Source of the DNA: CAYTED01 sp964404075
Lineage (GTDB): Bacteria > Patescibacteriota > Minisyncoccia > Moranbacterales > UBA1568
Assembly: GCA_964404075.1 (NCBI GenBank)
Contig: CAYOIM010000029.1
Span: 1 to 11,446 of the forward strand
Direction: 5' to 3'
DNA: 11,446 nt
The translations under genes and the position numbers were made by a program. Below, piece by piece: positions 1-6,568 of the stretch (positions within the stretch are counted from its first letter, which is position 1; the number at the start of each line of letters is the position of its first letter). Under the pieces are notes generated by a model. That model was not told the DNA's origin and made no database searches. It saw only the letters and a list, made by a program, of their open reading frames with translations.

Positions 1-443
1 AAAGCGCCGTGCTCCGGAAGAAAGCGCTCCCGGTCGGTGATCCACTCGCCCCGGAAATAGGACGGCTCATCGCCGACATGTTCGTCGCCATGCATGAATT
101 CGGCGGCATCGGACTCGCCGCACCGCAGATCGGCGTCTCGCTCCGTCTGGCGGTCATCGAGATCGATGCCAAGCGATTCGCGCTCATCAATCCGACGCTC
201 AGCGGACACGAGAAAGACCGGATCCTCTTCGAGGAGGGGTGTCTCTCACTCCCCGGACAATTCCTCGCCATCGAACGATATGAGACCGTCACGGTCGATT
301 ATACCGATGAACACGGGAAGCAGGAGTCGCTCACCACAGGCGGACTCCTCGCCATCGCCATCCAGCATGAGATCGATCATCTCGATGGCGTTCTCATCGT
401 CGATCGCTATGATGAAAATCTGCTCAAGCGCTATGCCCTTTAG
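1..443 (+). CDS. def: Peptide deformylase, 5' end cut by window edge
   Basis: Metalloenzyme that removes the formyl group from the N-terminal methionine of new proteins. All three family motifs are visible. Counting from the GTG at position 9 as residue 1: GIGLAAPQIG at 33-42, EGCLSLPG at 76-83 with the metal ligand C78, and QHEIDHLDG at 119-127 with ligands H120 and H124 and catalytic E121. The frame is open to the left edge, and VLRKKALPV matches the family's stretch about ten residues into the protein. The GTG is therefore probably internal and the true start lies outside the window. The C-terminus is short, ending soon after HExxH, as in compact deformylases. The last 11 nt overlap fmt, which acts on the same formyl-methionine cycle; translational coupling is likely. 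The family is certain; only the N-terminus is missing. Confidence 0.96.
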   Translation, partial: SAVLRKKALPVGDPLAPEIGRLIADMFVAMHEFGGIGLAAPQIGVSLRLAVIEIDAKRFALINPTLSGHEKDRILFEEGCLSLPGQFLAIERYETVTVDYTDEHGKQESLTTGGLLAIAIQHEIDHLDGVLIVDRYDENLLKRYAL

Positions 444-1425
444 CTTCACCGAGAAAAACATATTCGAGCCTCCGAAGATACGCGTCGTGTTCATGGGAAC
501 GCCTGATTTCGCGGCGGCTTTTCTGCAGGCTCTCATTCAGAACAAATATCAGATCGTTTCCGTCTTCACCCAGCCGGACAAACCGCAAGGGAGAGATCAA
601 GCGACCATCTTCTCGCCAGTAAAAACCCTCGCCGTCGCCAATAACATCCCCGTTGAACAGCCGACGAAAATCACCGACGAGGAGATCGACCGGCTCGAGG
701 ACATGAAGCCCGACCTCCTCATCGTCGCCGCCTACGGGAAAATCCTCCCGAAGAAATTCCTCGATGTCGCGAAACTCGGTTGCATCAATGTCCATCCGTC
801 GATGCTTCCGAAATATCGCGGAGCCTCGCCGATACAGAATGCGATCCTCAATGGAGAGACAGAAACCGGTATTTCCATCATGCTCATGGATGCCGGCATG
901 GATACCGGTCCCGTACTCGCCGCGATACCGTTTCCCATCGACCCCGACGATACCGCGAGCACCCTCGAACAGAAACTCATCACCGAGGCCGTACCGCTCC
1001 TCATCGATACCCTACCGCGATTCATCCGAGGCGAGAGAGAGCCGAAAGAACAGGACTCTTCCTCTGCGACACTCTGCCAACTCATCGAGCGAGAGGACGG
1101 TCGTATCTTTTGGAATGAGCCGGCACAAAAAATCTACGACCGATACCGCGCCCTCACACCCTGGCCAGGCGTCTTCGCCTACTGGAAAAAAAATCCCAAT
1201 GGTATGGCGCTCCGGCTGAAGATCATCCGCCTCTCCTATCAGAAGAACAACCCCGCCATCGCGCGATCATACGGAGAGGTCTTCGAAGTGGGTGAGAAGA
1301 TCGGCATCGCCACGAATACCGGCATCATCTTTCCGGAAAGCGTCCAACTCGAAGGCAAAGAAATCACTTCCATCTCTGATTTCGTCCGCGGGTATCCGCA
1401 ATTCATCGGGTCTATCCTCGAATAG
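433..1425 (+). CDS. fmt: Methionyl-tRNA formyltransferase
   Basis: Transfers a formyl group from 10-formyltetrahydrofolate to initiator Met-tRNA in the cytoplasm. The protein is 330 residues, close to the usual 310-320. The N-terminal Rossmann-like domain begins with the strand and loop IRVVFMGTPDF (16-26). The catalytic set is N119 and H121 in GCINVHPSMLPKYRG, plus D157 in MDAGMDTGP, with the same spacing as E. coli N106/H108/D144. The C-terminal tRNA-binding domain (about 220-330) includes LIEREDGRIFW and a TPWPG motif. I chose the ATG at 433 because the open frame reaches back to 94 only through the def gene, and the first strand needs residues upstream of the ATG at 493. In-frame ATGs at 409 and 412 are possible alternatives. 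No convincing Shine-Dalgarno precedes it, so reinitiation from def, which it overlaps by 11 nt, is plausible. Confidence 0.97.
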   Translation: MPFSFTEKNIFEPPKIRVVFMGTPDFAAAFLQALIQNKYQIVSVFTQPDKPQGRDQATIFSPVKTLAVANNIPVEQPTKITDEEIDRLEDMKPDLLIVAAYGKILPKKFLDVAKLGCINVHPSMLPKYRGASPIQNAILNGETETGISIMLMDAGMDTGPVLAAIPFPIDPDDTASTLEQKLITEAVPLLIDTLPRFIRGEREPKEQDSSSATLCQLIEREDGRIFWNEPAQKIYDRYRALTPWPGVFAYWKKNPNGMALRLKIIRLSYQKNNPAIARSYGEVFEVGEKIGIATNTGIIFPESVQLEGKEITSISDFVRGYPQFIGSILE

Positions 1426-1440
1426 CACCCGCCCATCGCA

Positions 1441-2274
1441 ATGCTCACCTCTCCCTTTCCTCGTATGCGCATCTCCAAAGACATTCTGACCATCGGTATC
1501 GCCTTCATCTGCGTTCTCGCCGTCATTTTCGGCTTCATCGGGAAATCAGTTTTCTCACATCGCGAAGGGGACAGCGCGAGGACAGCGCTCCAACAGAAGA
1601 ACACCCCGAAAAAATATCCGACGCTCCCGACCGAAGCATTCCGCCTGAAAATTGCGAAAAACGAACCGGTAGAAATCATCGATCTCCGACCATCCCTCCT
1701 CTATGAGGAGGAACATATTCCCGATGCGAAGCACAAGACCGTAGCGGATCTCGCCGACTACACGCCGGCAGAAGGAGCGGAAGTCATCATCATCACCCTC
1801 GCGGATGACGCGGTCTCCATGGAACAGATTGATGCGGTTTTCCGAAAGAAAAACTTTCCCTACGCCTTCCTCGAGAGCGGGATGGTAGGATGGAAATCCC
1901 AAAATGGCAATACCGTCTCGATCGGCAATCCTGATTCCGTCACTGATCGAGCGAAAGTCTCCTTCAAGACCGCCGCGGAAATAAAAACCATCATCGAAGG
2001 AAATGAGCGAAATTTCTACACGCTGATCGATACCCGCCCCGCCCTCCTCTACGGAGCCGGGCACATACCAGGCGCCATCAATATCCCGCTCGAAGAACTT
2101 GAAAGAAGAAAAAGCGATATCCCGAGGGCTCGCCATATCGTCGTGTATGGAAAAAACGATCTCGAGAGCTTCCGATCCGCCGTCCGCCTCTACGACATCA
2201 ATATCTTCTCCCCCTACGCCCTCGAAAACGGCTTCCTTGCTTGGACGGAGAAAAAGTATAACACCGAGAAATAG
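1441..2274 (+). CDS. Membrane-anchored tandem rhodanese-like protein, no catalytic Cys
   Basis: A 277-residue protein with an N-terminal membrane anchor (about 15-37) and two rhodanese-like domains on the probable outer side (about 60-155 and 172-275). Both carry the family's IDxRP...HIP signature: IIDLRPSLLYEEEHIPDA (79-96) and LIDTRPALLYGAGHIPGA (195-212). Active rhodaneses have a cysteine at the end of the following strand. Here domain 1 reads VIIITLADD (115-123) and domain 2 reads IVVYGKND (223-230), with glycine in that place. The only cysteine in the protein (C24) is in the membrane segment, so sulfur transfer by the usual mechanism is not possible. A binding or structural role is more likely, but the partner is unknown. 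The gene starts 15 nt after fmt and is probably cotranscribed. ATG 1465 (residue 9) is an alternative start; neither has a clear Shine-Dalgarno. It ends 14 nt from a convergent gene. Confidence 0.88.
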   Translation: MLTSPFPRMRISKDILTIGIAFICVLAVIFGFIGKSVFSHREGDSARTALQQKNTPKKYPTLPTEAFRLKIAKNEPVEIIDLRPSLLYEEEHIPDAKHKTVADLADYTPAEGAEVIIITLADDAVSMEQIDAVFRKKNFPYAFLESGMVGWKSQNGNTVSIGNPDSVTDRAKVSFKTAAEIKTIIEGNERNFYTLIDTRPALLYGAGHIPGAINIPLEELERRKSDIPRARHIVVYGKNDLESFRSAVRLYDINIFSPYALENGFLAWTEKKYNTEK

Positions 2275-2288
2275 AATCGCTCAATTCC

Positions 2289-3170
2289 TTAAGAAGCGAG
2301 AGGTGTATCCAACGAAACAACGATGCTTTCCAAATATTCCAAGTCTGCTTGGATTTTTTTGCTTTCTTTCGTATCAGCAAAAGGATGTTTTGTGAGATGT
2401 GGATCAAGAAGAATCATCCATATATCCGACCGCCCCTCTACCAATGCGAGATTTCTCTCACCAATAGTGTCGATCATCTCATTTTTTTCCCGCGCATGCC
2501 ATGCGGTGATCTCGACGAATTTCCGGAAGTCAGTTGCGAGCCTTGAATTCATCCGCAAAACTCTGAGCAATTCTTCCCTGCTCACTCCCCGGAAAATATC
2601 CGCCATCTCATCAGTACTGCCGAGAAATTCCTGTATCGTAAAAAGCGCTTTTTTCCCGCCTCTTGGACTTCTTCCGATATAATGATACTCATCAGGAATC
2701 AATGTCGGCAACTCCCGATACCACTCTTTTTTCTCCTCATACTCAGCCCTCACCACACGAGCTCGATCGAGCAATGTATCGGTACTGCGAGTGATGCATT
2801 GATCGATTTTGATCACAAGCGAGGGCAAGACTGGATCGAGAGAGTTCAGTCGATACACATTACATTCCGCCCCCCCACCAATGACCTTTTCATCAAAAAC
2901 ATACTTCCCCGGATCTATCGGCAGAACATCATGTTGGTATGCATACTGTCTTCCGGTCAATTTCTCAAAAACAGCATCCGGCATGAAATTCCGAATGATA
3001 GCAAAAATCGCCTGGGTTCGAAAAAAATTGCCCGCGTCCGGATCAGCGAGAACGCGCCATGCCTCATCGATCTTCCCCCCTCTTTCATGATTGAAAAATG
3101 CATTCTCGGCTGCCTGCGCCACTTTCTTTATGGGAATCTTCATCGATTTGATTGATGGAAATTCAGGCAT
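2289..3170 (-). CDS. Diverged protein-kinase-like protein, function unknown
   Basis: A 293-residue soluble protein that I do not recognise as a named family. From about residue 90 it shows the landmarks of a kinase-like fold in order: a glycine-rich loop VIGGGAECNVYR (96-107), a strand with a candidate ATP lysine VIKID (K121), a candidate helix-C glutamate in AEYEEKKEWY (142-151), a hinge-like FTIQEFLG (177-184), GERNLAL with N240, and LLDPH with D256 in place of DFG. The catalytic HxD motif is not recognisable; D234 is one residue off the expected spacing. It may be a pseudokinase or an APH/HipA-like small-molecule or protein kinase. Residues 1-85 are helical and unassigned. An upstream ATG at 3272 would overlap the zinc-ribbon gene, so I chose 3170; 3143 (MKIPIKK) is equally possible and neither has a Shine-Dalgarno. 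The gene is more AT-rich than its neighbours (21 G+C of 60 at 2341-2400, against 37 of 60 at 661-720 in fmt), which may indicate transfer. Confidence 0.72.
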   Translation of the reverse strand: MPEFPSIKSMKIPIKKVAQAAENAFFNHERGGKIDEAWRVLADPDAGNFFRTQAIFAIIRNFMPDAVFEKLTGRQYAYQHDVLPIDPGKYVFDEKVIGGGAECNVYRLNSLDPVLPSLVIKIDQCITRSTDTLLDRARVVRAEYEEKKEWYRELPTLIPDEYHYIGRSPRGGKKALFTIQEFLGSTDEMADIFRGVSREELLRVLRMNSRLATDFRKFVEITAWHAREKNEMIDTIGERNLALVEGRSDIWMILLDPHLTKHPFADTKESKKIQADLEYLESIVVSLDTPLAS

Positions 3171-3214
3171 AGAGAATAAGACCAGCTCAAGAATATAAGG
3201 GAAAGAGAGAACGG

Positions 3215-3457
3215 CTACTTCTTCCAGCGCGGAGCGAAACGGATGAGGAAGGTAAAGAGCCATGCCCGACATTTCCCCATACCCTGCCCCACCATCGCTT
3301 CATAGGACTTTTTCTGGAACTCCTTGAGATCGTTTCCCTCGTAACACAGCTTCCCATCGCGGAAACAATGGGTGCAATACCGATCATCCTCCCGATTTGC
3401 CTGCCCGTGCTTCTCGTCAAGCGGCATCATGCAACTCTCGCAGTGTTTCTTCATCAT
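3215..3457 (-). CDS. Small putative zinc-ribbon protein
   Basis: An 80-residue protein with two metal-binding knuckles in its N-terminal half: CESC (C6, C9) followed by MPL, and YCTHCFRDGKLC (C28, C31, with C38 nearby). The pattern CxSCxMPL...G...YCxxCFxxGK matches the putative zinc-ribbon domain family (Pfam Zn_ribbon_2 type), whose members are small cytoplasmic proteins of undefined role. The C-terminal half (about 45-80) is basic and ends in APRWKK, which could contact nucleic acid or another protein. The start is ATG 3457 or the next codon, ATG 3454; only a weak purine run (AAGAAA) precedes it. It lies 44 nt after the groES stop and 44 nt before the chosen start of the kinase-like gene, so all three may share the groES promoter. 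Its role is unknown. Confidence 0.83.
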   Translation of the reverse strand: MMKKHCESCMMPLDEKHGQANREDDRYCTHCFRDGKLCYEGNDLKEFQKKSYEAMVGQGMGKCRAWLFTFLIRFAPRWKK

Positions 3458-3466
3458 ATGTTTCTT

Positions 3467-3490
3467 ACAAACGGTTGAACCGCTGTTTTT
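3467..3490 (+). other. Hairpin with T-run between groES and zinc-ribbon gene
   Basis: On the plus strand an imperfect hairpin (ACA..ACGGT, loop TGA, ACCG..TGT; 3467-3486) is followed by a run of five T at 3486-3490. The terminator-like orientation is plus, but no plus-strand gene ends here. On the minus strand, the direction of the flanking genes, the stem is followed by AAGAAAC with no T tract, so it should not stop groES transcription efficiently. It could trim or stabilise the groES message or be chance. Confidence 0.3.
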
Positions 3491-3501
3491 GAAATCATGC
3501 G

Positions 3502-3774
3502 TTATTTGATGACGGCGAGGATATCTTTCTGCGAGACGATGAGATACTCGACGCCATCGAGATCCACCTCGGTGCCACCGTAACGGGTATAGATCACCTT
3601 CTCGCCGACTTTCACCTTGATCTTCTCGCTGTCGCCGATCGCGATCACTTCTCCCTGCTGTGGTTTCTCTCCGGCAGTTTCCGGCAGATAGATACCCGAT
3701 GCGGTTTTCGTTTCCGGTTTCATTGCCGAAACGAGCACATTCTCTCCGAGCGGCCTCACATTCGCTTTTTTCAT
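3502..3774 (-). CDS. groES: Co-chaperonin GroES (Hsp10)
   Basis: Seven-subunit lid of the GroEL chaperonin, acting in cytoplasmic protein folding. The 90-residue product has the family layout: VRPLGENVLV at 6-15, the mobile loop that docks on GroEL with SGIYLPETA at 26-34, then QQGEVIAIGD, VKVGEKVIYTRYGG and the C-terminal strand EYLIVSQKDILAVIK. The open frame extends back to 3804, but residues upstream of ATG 3774 do not belong to the family and would overlap the -10 box, so 3774 is the start. The leader predicted from the promoter is only about 20 nt and has no Shine-Dalgarno. The gene is controlled by a perfect CIRCE operator. No groEL lies on either side: upstream is the S41 protease gene, downstream the zinc-ribbon gene. 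GroEL should be encoded elsewhere. Confidence 0.97.
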   Translation of the reverse strand: MKKANVRPLGENVLVSAMKPETKTASGIYLPETAGEKPQQGEVIAIGDSEKIKVKVGEKVIYTRYGGTEVDLDGVEYLIVSQKDILAVIK

Positions 3775-3802
3775 AGGTAGACAGTTACAGATTACTCCGT
3801 CC

Positions 3803-3832
3803 ATTATAGTAAAACATTAGCACTCGTGTCAA
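3803..3832 (-). promoter_or_regulatory. groES promoter, consensus -35 and -10
   Basis: On the minus strand TTGACA (3832-3827) and TATAAT (3808-3803) are both perfect sigma-70 consensus hexamers, with an 18-nt spacer. The expected transcription start is near 3796, about 20 nt before the groES ATG. The -35 box lies inside the CIRCE operator, the arrangement expected for repression by HrcA blocking RNA polymerase. The promoter begins only about 20 nt after the stop of the upstream protease gene. Confidence 0.9.
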
Positions 3833-3843
3833 ATGAGTGCTAA
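3817..3843 (-). promoter_or_regulatory. CIRCE operator (HrcA binding site)
   Basis: TTAGCACTC, nine spacer bases, then GAGTGCTAA: a perfect 9-bp inverted repeat with the exact 9-nt spacing of the CIRCE consensus. CIRCE is bound by the repressor HrcA, which is released on heat shock when GroEL becomes occupied with unfolded protein. This implies that hrcA and groEL are present elsewhere in the genome. The operator spans the -35 box of the groES promoter. Confidence 0.97.
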
Positions 3844-3854
3844 ATAGGACCCGG

Positions 3855-4448
3855 CTACTTTTTCTGTAGATCCTTTAGCACTTCGATCGCCTTGTCCATC
3901 TGNNNNNNNNNNNNNNNNNNNNNNNNNNNNNNNNNNNNNNNNNNNNNNNNNNNNNNNNNNNNNNNNNNNNNNNNNNNNNNNNNNNNNNNNNNNNNNNNNN
4001 NNCCCATCTCCGCGCCGATACCGTCGAAACTCCCCGCAATTTCCTCATCGAAAGCCTTCGTCGCTTCCGGATCGAAGAAAGTCGTATAAGGGTCACCACT
4101 CGCTGAGAGCATACCATTGATGGCGCCGTAGAGGAGCTTGTTCGCATCCAGACTCTCATGATCCACGAATTTCTCCTTGAGAAGATCCCAAACCTTCCAG
4201 AACAGACCGAAATCGAGATTTTTCTCATGACTGTCTTTGCTGAGGATCATCGCATCGCGGGGATTGAGAAGTATCGTCTCCTGCGGAGTTCCCGCCTGCC
4301 CGCGCTCGAATCCGGTGAAATATCCGGCACCGCCGACGAGCGCAATGACGAAAAGGAAGAACACTTCCCGCGCAAATGTGCGGGGAAGCGATTTCGGCGG
4401 CGAAGCGTGAGTGTCGGAAATACTTCCTTTTTCAATTGGTGTTTCCAT
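3855..4448 (-). CDS. S41 C-terminal processing protease, interior lost in gap
   Basis: A membrane-anchored serine protease of the CtpA/Prc type, which trims or degrades extracytoplasmic proteins. The N-terminal 148 residues are visible: a cytoplasmic tail, a membrane segment at about 28-47, then the S41 N-terminal domain FGLFWKVWDLL (80-90), LLYGAINGMLSASGDPYTTFF (105-125) and GSFDGIGAEM (139-148), which leads into the PDZ domain. The last 15 residues, QMDKAIEVLKDLQKK, are a typical S41 C-terminus. The PDZ domain and the Ser/Lys catalytic pair should lie in the N-run at 3903-4002. Family members are about 400 residues, so roughly 700 nt or more are probably missing and the apparent length is an artefact. 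That the two ends belong to one gene is an inference. It starts at ATG 4448, 43 nt after the GT2 gene, as the last gene of the glycan operon. Confidence 0.88.
   Translation of the reverse strand: METPIEKGSISDTHASPPKSLPRTFAREVFFLFVIALVGGAGYFTGFERGQAGTPQETILLNPRDAMILSKDSHEKNLDFGLFWKVWDLLKEKFVDHESLDANKLLYGAINGMLSASGDPYTTFFDPEATKAFDEEIAGSFDGIGAEMXXXXXXXXXXXXXXXXXXXXXXXXXXXXXXXXXXQMDKAIEVLKDLQKK
3903..4002. other. Scaffold gap, 100 N
   Basis: Exactly 100 N, the conventional placeholder for a gap of unknown size. It interrupts the S41 protease gene. The true missing length is probably several hundred bases, judged from the usual family length. Confidence 0.97.
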
Positions 4449-4491
4449 GGCGTTGTGCTGAAAAAAAACGACAGAATTTCAATGAGTGCAT

Positions 4492-5304
4492 TCAATGCGT
4501 CGGGACCGCCTTGCCGCGATATTTCCAAAAATACTTCAATGCGGAGGCGATATGCCACCAGGTCAGCCGATTCCCCAGAAGCCCGAGGAGTCCTCCCCGG
4601 GCACTTCCTTTGGCATGATAATGGAAAACCGATGCCTGTGGAAGAAAACAGACCTGATACCCACGCTCCCAGAAACGACGACACCAATCCACATCCTCCA
4701 TGTACATGAAGAAACGATCATCCATGAGTCCGACGGCGAGTGCCGCCTCCCGCCGGACGAACATCGCGGACCCCATGATCCAATCGACGGCACGGGGGGA
4801 TTTGCGGTCATAGTCCTTCATGAGGAACCAGTCGAGGTGCCGCCTCCCCCAGGGAAGCCTCCCAAGTATCGTCCGTCGGCAGAGTATAGTGAGGGGACGG
4901 TAGAAGCGGAAGCACGACAACTGATCTTCCCCGTTGAAATTGATCTGACGCGGACCCGCGAGCATCATCTCAGGATGCGCGTCGAACGCACGGATCATTT
5001 CCCCTACCGTATGGTCATTCACGATGATGTCGCTATTGATAAGGAAGATATACTCTCCGCGGCTCTCTTCGATCGATCGATTGACGAGAGTTTTGAATCC
5101 GACATTCTGCTGGTACGGAAAAAATCGCACTTCCGGAAATTCCTCACGCACCATCATCTCCGTCGCTTCCTCCGTCGCGCTATCGACCGAGATCACCTCG
5201 TAGTCGATACCCGACACATGCTCTCGAATCGATTGAAGACAAAGCCGAAGGAGTTCCGGAGTCCGATAGCTGTTGACCGCGATGGAAAGTTTCGGGGAAG
5301 GCAC
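4492..5304 (-). CDS. GT2 family glycosyltransferase, rhamnosyltransferase-like
   Basis: A 270-residue GT-A fold enzyme that adds a sugar from a nucleotide donor to a growing glycan at the cytoplasmic membrane face. The N-terminal nucleotide-binding part shows LSIAVNSYRTPELLRLCLQSI (6-26), QQNVGF (65-70) and the metal site FLINSDIIV (87-95, D92), which is NSD rather than the more common NPD or DDD. The C-terminal part has VDWIMGSAMFVRREA (173-187), then DDRFFMYMEDVDWCRR (195-210) with the acceptor-side ED motif, and VFHYHAKGS with H228 and H230. This resembles WbbL/RfbF-like rhamnosyltransferases, but the donor sugar cannot be fixed from sequence. There is no membrane segment; the C-terminal LGNRLTWWHIASALKYFWKY may sit on the membrane. 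The start is a GTG at 5304, the only initiator in frame near the LCP stop 17 nt upstream. It is part of the minus-strand glycan operon. Confidence 0.92.
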   Translation of the reverse strand: MPSPKLSIAVNSYRTPELLRLCLQSIREHVSGIDYEVISVDSATEEATEMMVREEFPEVRFFPYQQNVGFKTLVNRSIEESRGEYIFLINSDIIVNDHTVGEMIRAFDAHPEMMLAGPRQINFNGEDQLSCFRFYRPLTILCRRTILGRLPWGRRHLDWFLMKDYDRKSPRAVDWIMGSAMFVRREAALAVGLMDDRFFMYMEDVDWCRRFWERGYQVCFLPQASVFHYHAKGSARGGLLGLLGNRLTWWHIASALKYFWKYRGKAVPTH

Positions 5305-5321
5305 AATGGCGAATTTAAACG

Positions 5322-6548
5322 CTACGGAATACTGCGGAAAAATTCCTGGATGCGGTTATAATTCTCTCCGCGAGGCAAGAGGACATATCCTCGTTCGGGA
5401 TTGACCCCGGGAGCGTAGAGCATGCCTTCTTCGGAATCTTCGAGTACTTTTTGCGTGAGTGGAACGCTCTCCCCGATCTTCTGATACAGTGCATGCAGTC
5501 GTTTCAATTCCCATACTTCCATATCGGTGCGCACATTCTTTCCGAGGCTCCCCAAGATCGCATCCACCTTGGAATAGTCCGTCAGCGTCCCGAGAGAGAG
5601 TGCCTTCGCACGAATCAGGTTGATGATCTCTTGCTGTCGTCTCGCGCGGGCGAAATCGCTCGTCGCATCCCGGGATCGGGCATAGCACAGCGCTTTGTCG
5701 CCATCGAGCAGGGTATCGCCGGCGGGCAACTTGAAATCACCGCCACACTCCAGCTCGCCCATGACCGCAGGCGTTATCTTTTCAAAACAGAGGTCATAAT
5801 GTCGGTAATATACTGATCCGTTTCTTCGCACGCCTTTTTTAACCTCTACCTTACCGGAAGGAACGGTGTATCTCACCAGATCACAGCGTTGTTCCAATCC
5901 CCTGAATTGTATGCCTTCGACGAAGGGCTGATCGAGATGAACAGTCACCCCGCCGACCGCATTCACGAGGTCTTTGAACCCCTGAAAATTGAGCGTGATC
6001 GCATACGGGATATCGAGACCCGTTATCATTCCGACGACCGTGCGCATGTCTTCCATCCCGCCGGTCTCACTCCGCTCACGACCCAAAGCATAGACGGCAT
6101 TGATCTTCCGGTACTCCTCTCTTCCGGGAACCTGTACCCAGAGGTCCCGCGGTATGGACACGAGCGACGCCTTCGGCTGAAACCCCGGTTCACCCTCCTT
6201 GCCGACCGATGGATGGATGGAAAGCACCATGATCGTATCGGCCAAGAGCCCACCACCGGCGACACCCTCCCCCCGCATTCCGAGGAGGAGCACATTGATA
6301 CGACCCGTCTCTTCGCCCTTCAATTCTTTTTCCACTCCTGGCAGTGACTTCACGATATTCCCGAGGAGACTCGTGCTTCCGAGCGATACTTTCCCTACCA
6401 GAGTATCGAGTTTGAAATAAGCGAACGCCCCCCCGGCAAGGAAGATCGCGATGAAAACAATACCGATGATTCTCCCGGTATGCCGCTTCTTCCCTCCTTC
6501 ACCGAGAGCGGACGCACCAAGTGATCGTTTCGTATTTTCTGAAAACAT
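5322..6548 (-). CDS. LytR-CpsA-Psr (LCP) family glycan-wall ligase
   Basis: A 408-residue protein with a basic cytoplasmic tail, one membrane segment (about 27-45) and an extracytoplasmic LCP domain (about 82-320). LCP enzymes move glycan chains from an undecaprenyl-phosphate carrier to peptidoglycan or other wall acceptors. Family motifs: INVLLLGMRG (84-93), LADTIMVLSI (102-111, D104), VSIPRDLWV (130-138, R134/D135), KINAVYALG (148-156), NFQGFKDLVNAVGGVTV (187-203) and ALCYARSRDATSDFARARRQQ (286-306). The last has the arginines that bind the lipid pyrophosphate. Residues about 215-275 are longer than I expect before LLDGDKAL and carry C222, C254 and C268, with C288 just after; disulfides are possible outside the membrane. 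The ATG is 20 nt after the preceding GT4 gene and the stop is 17 nt before the GT2 gene, so it sits mid-operon beside the enzymes that should make its substrate. Confidence 0.95.
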   Translation of the reverse strand: MFSENTKRSLGASALGEGGKKRHTGRIIGIVFIAIFLAGGAFAYFKLDTLVGKVSLGSTSLLGNIVKSLPGVEKELKGEETGRINVLLLGMRGEGVAGGGLLADTIMVLSIHPSVGKEGEPGFQPKASLVSIPRDLWVQVPGREEYRKINAVYALGRERSETGGMEDMRTVVGMITGLDIPYAITLNFQGFKDLVNAVGGVTVHLDQPFVEGIQFRGLEQRCDLVRYTVPSGKVEVKKGVRRNGSVYYRHYDLCFEKITPAVMGELECGGDFKLPAGDTLLDGDKALCYARSRDATSDFARARRQQEIINLIRAKALSLGTLTDYSKVDAILGSLGKNVRTDMEVWELKRLHALYQKIGESVPLTQKVLEDSEEGMLYAPGVNPERGYVLLPRGENYNRIQEFFRSIP

Positions 6549-6568
6549 GCTCTGATATTTAATGCTGA

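Noticed and set aside
94..432. Open frame continuing upstream of fmt through the def gene
   Set aside because: The peptide is Ser/Arg-rich with no similarity to formyltransferase; it is the shadow of def in another frame. The Fmt family starts close to KIRVVFMGTP.
2277..2299. Possible bidirectional terminator between the convergent genes (TCGCT / AGCGA)
   Set aside because: The stem is only 5 bp with a 13-nt loop and no T tract on either strand; it also overlaps the end of the kinase-like gene.
3171..3272. Upstream extension of the kinase-like gene to ATG 3272
   Set aside because: It overlaps the last 58 nt of the zinc-ribbon gene in another frame, and the added peptide is unlike the rest of the protein; starts at 3170 or 3143 avoid this.
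4486..5361. Long plus-strand open frame opposite the GT2 gene
   Set aside because: A shadow of the minus-strand GT2, which has clear family motifs; the plus-strand peptide is His/Arg/Pro-rich with no recognisable domain.
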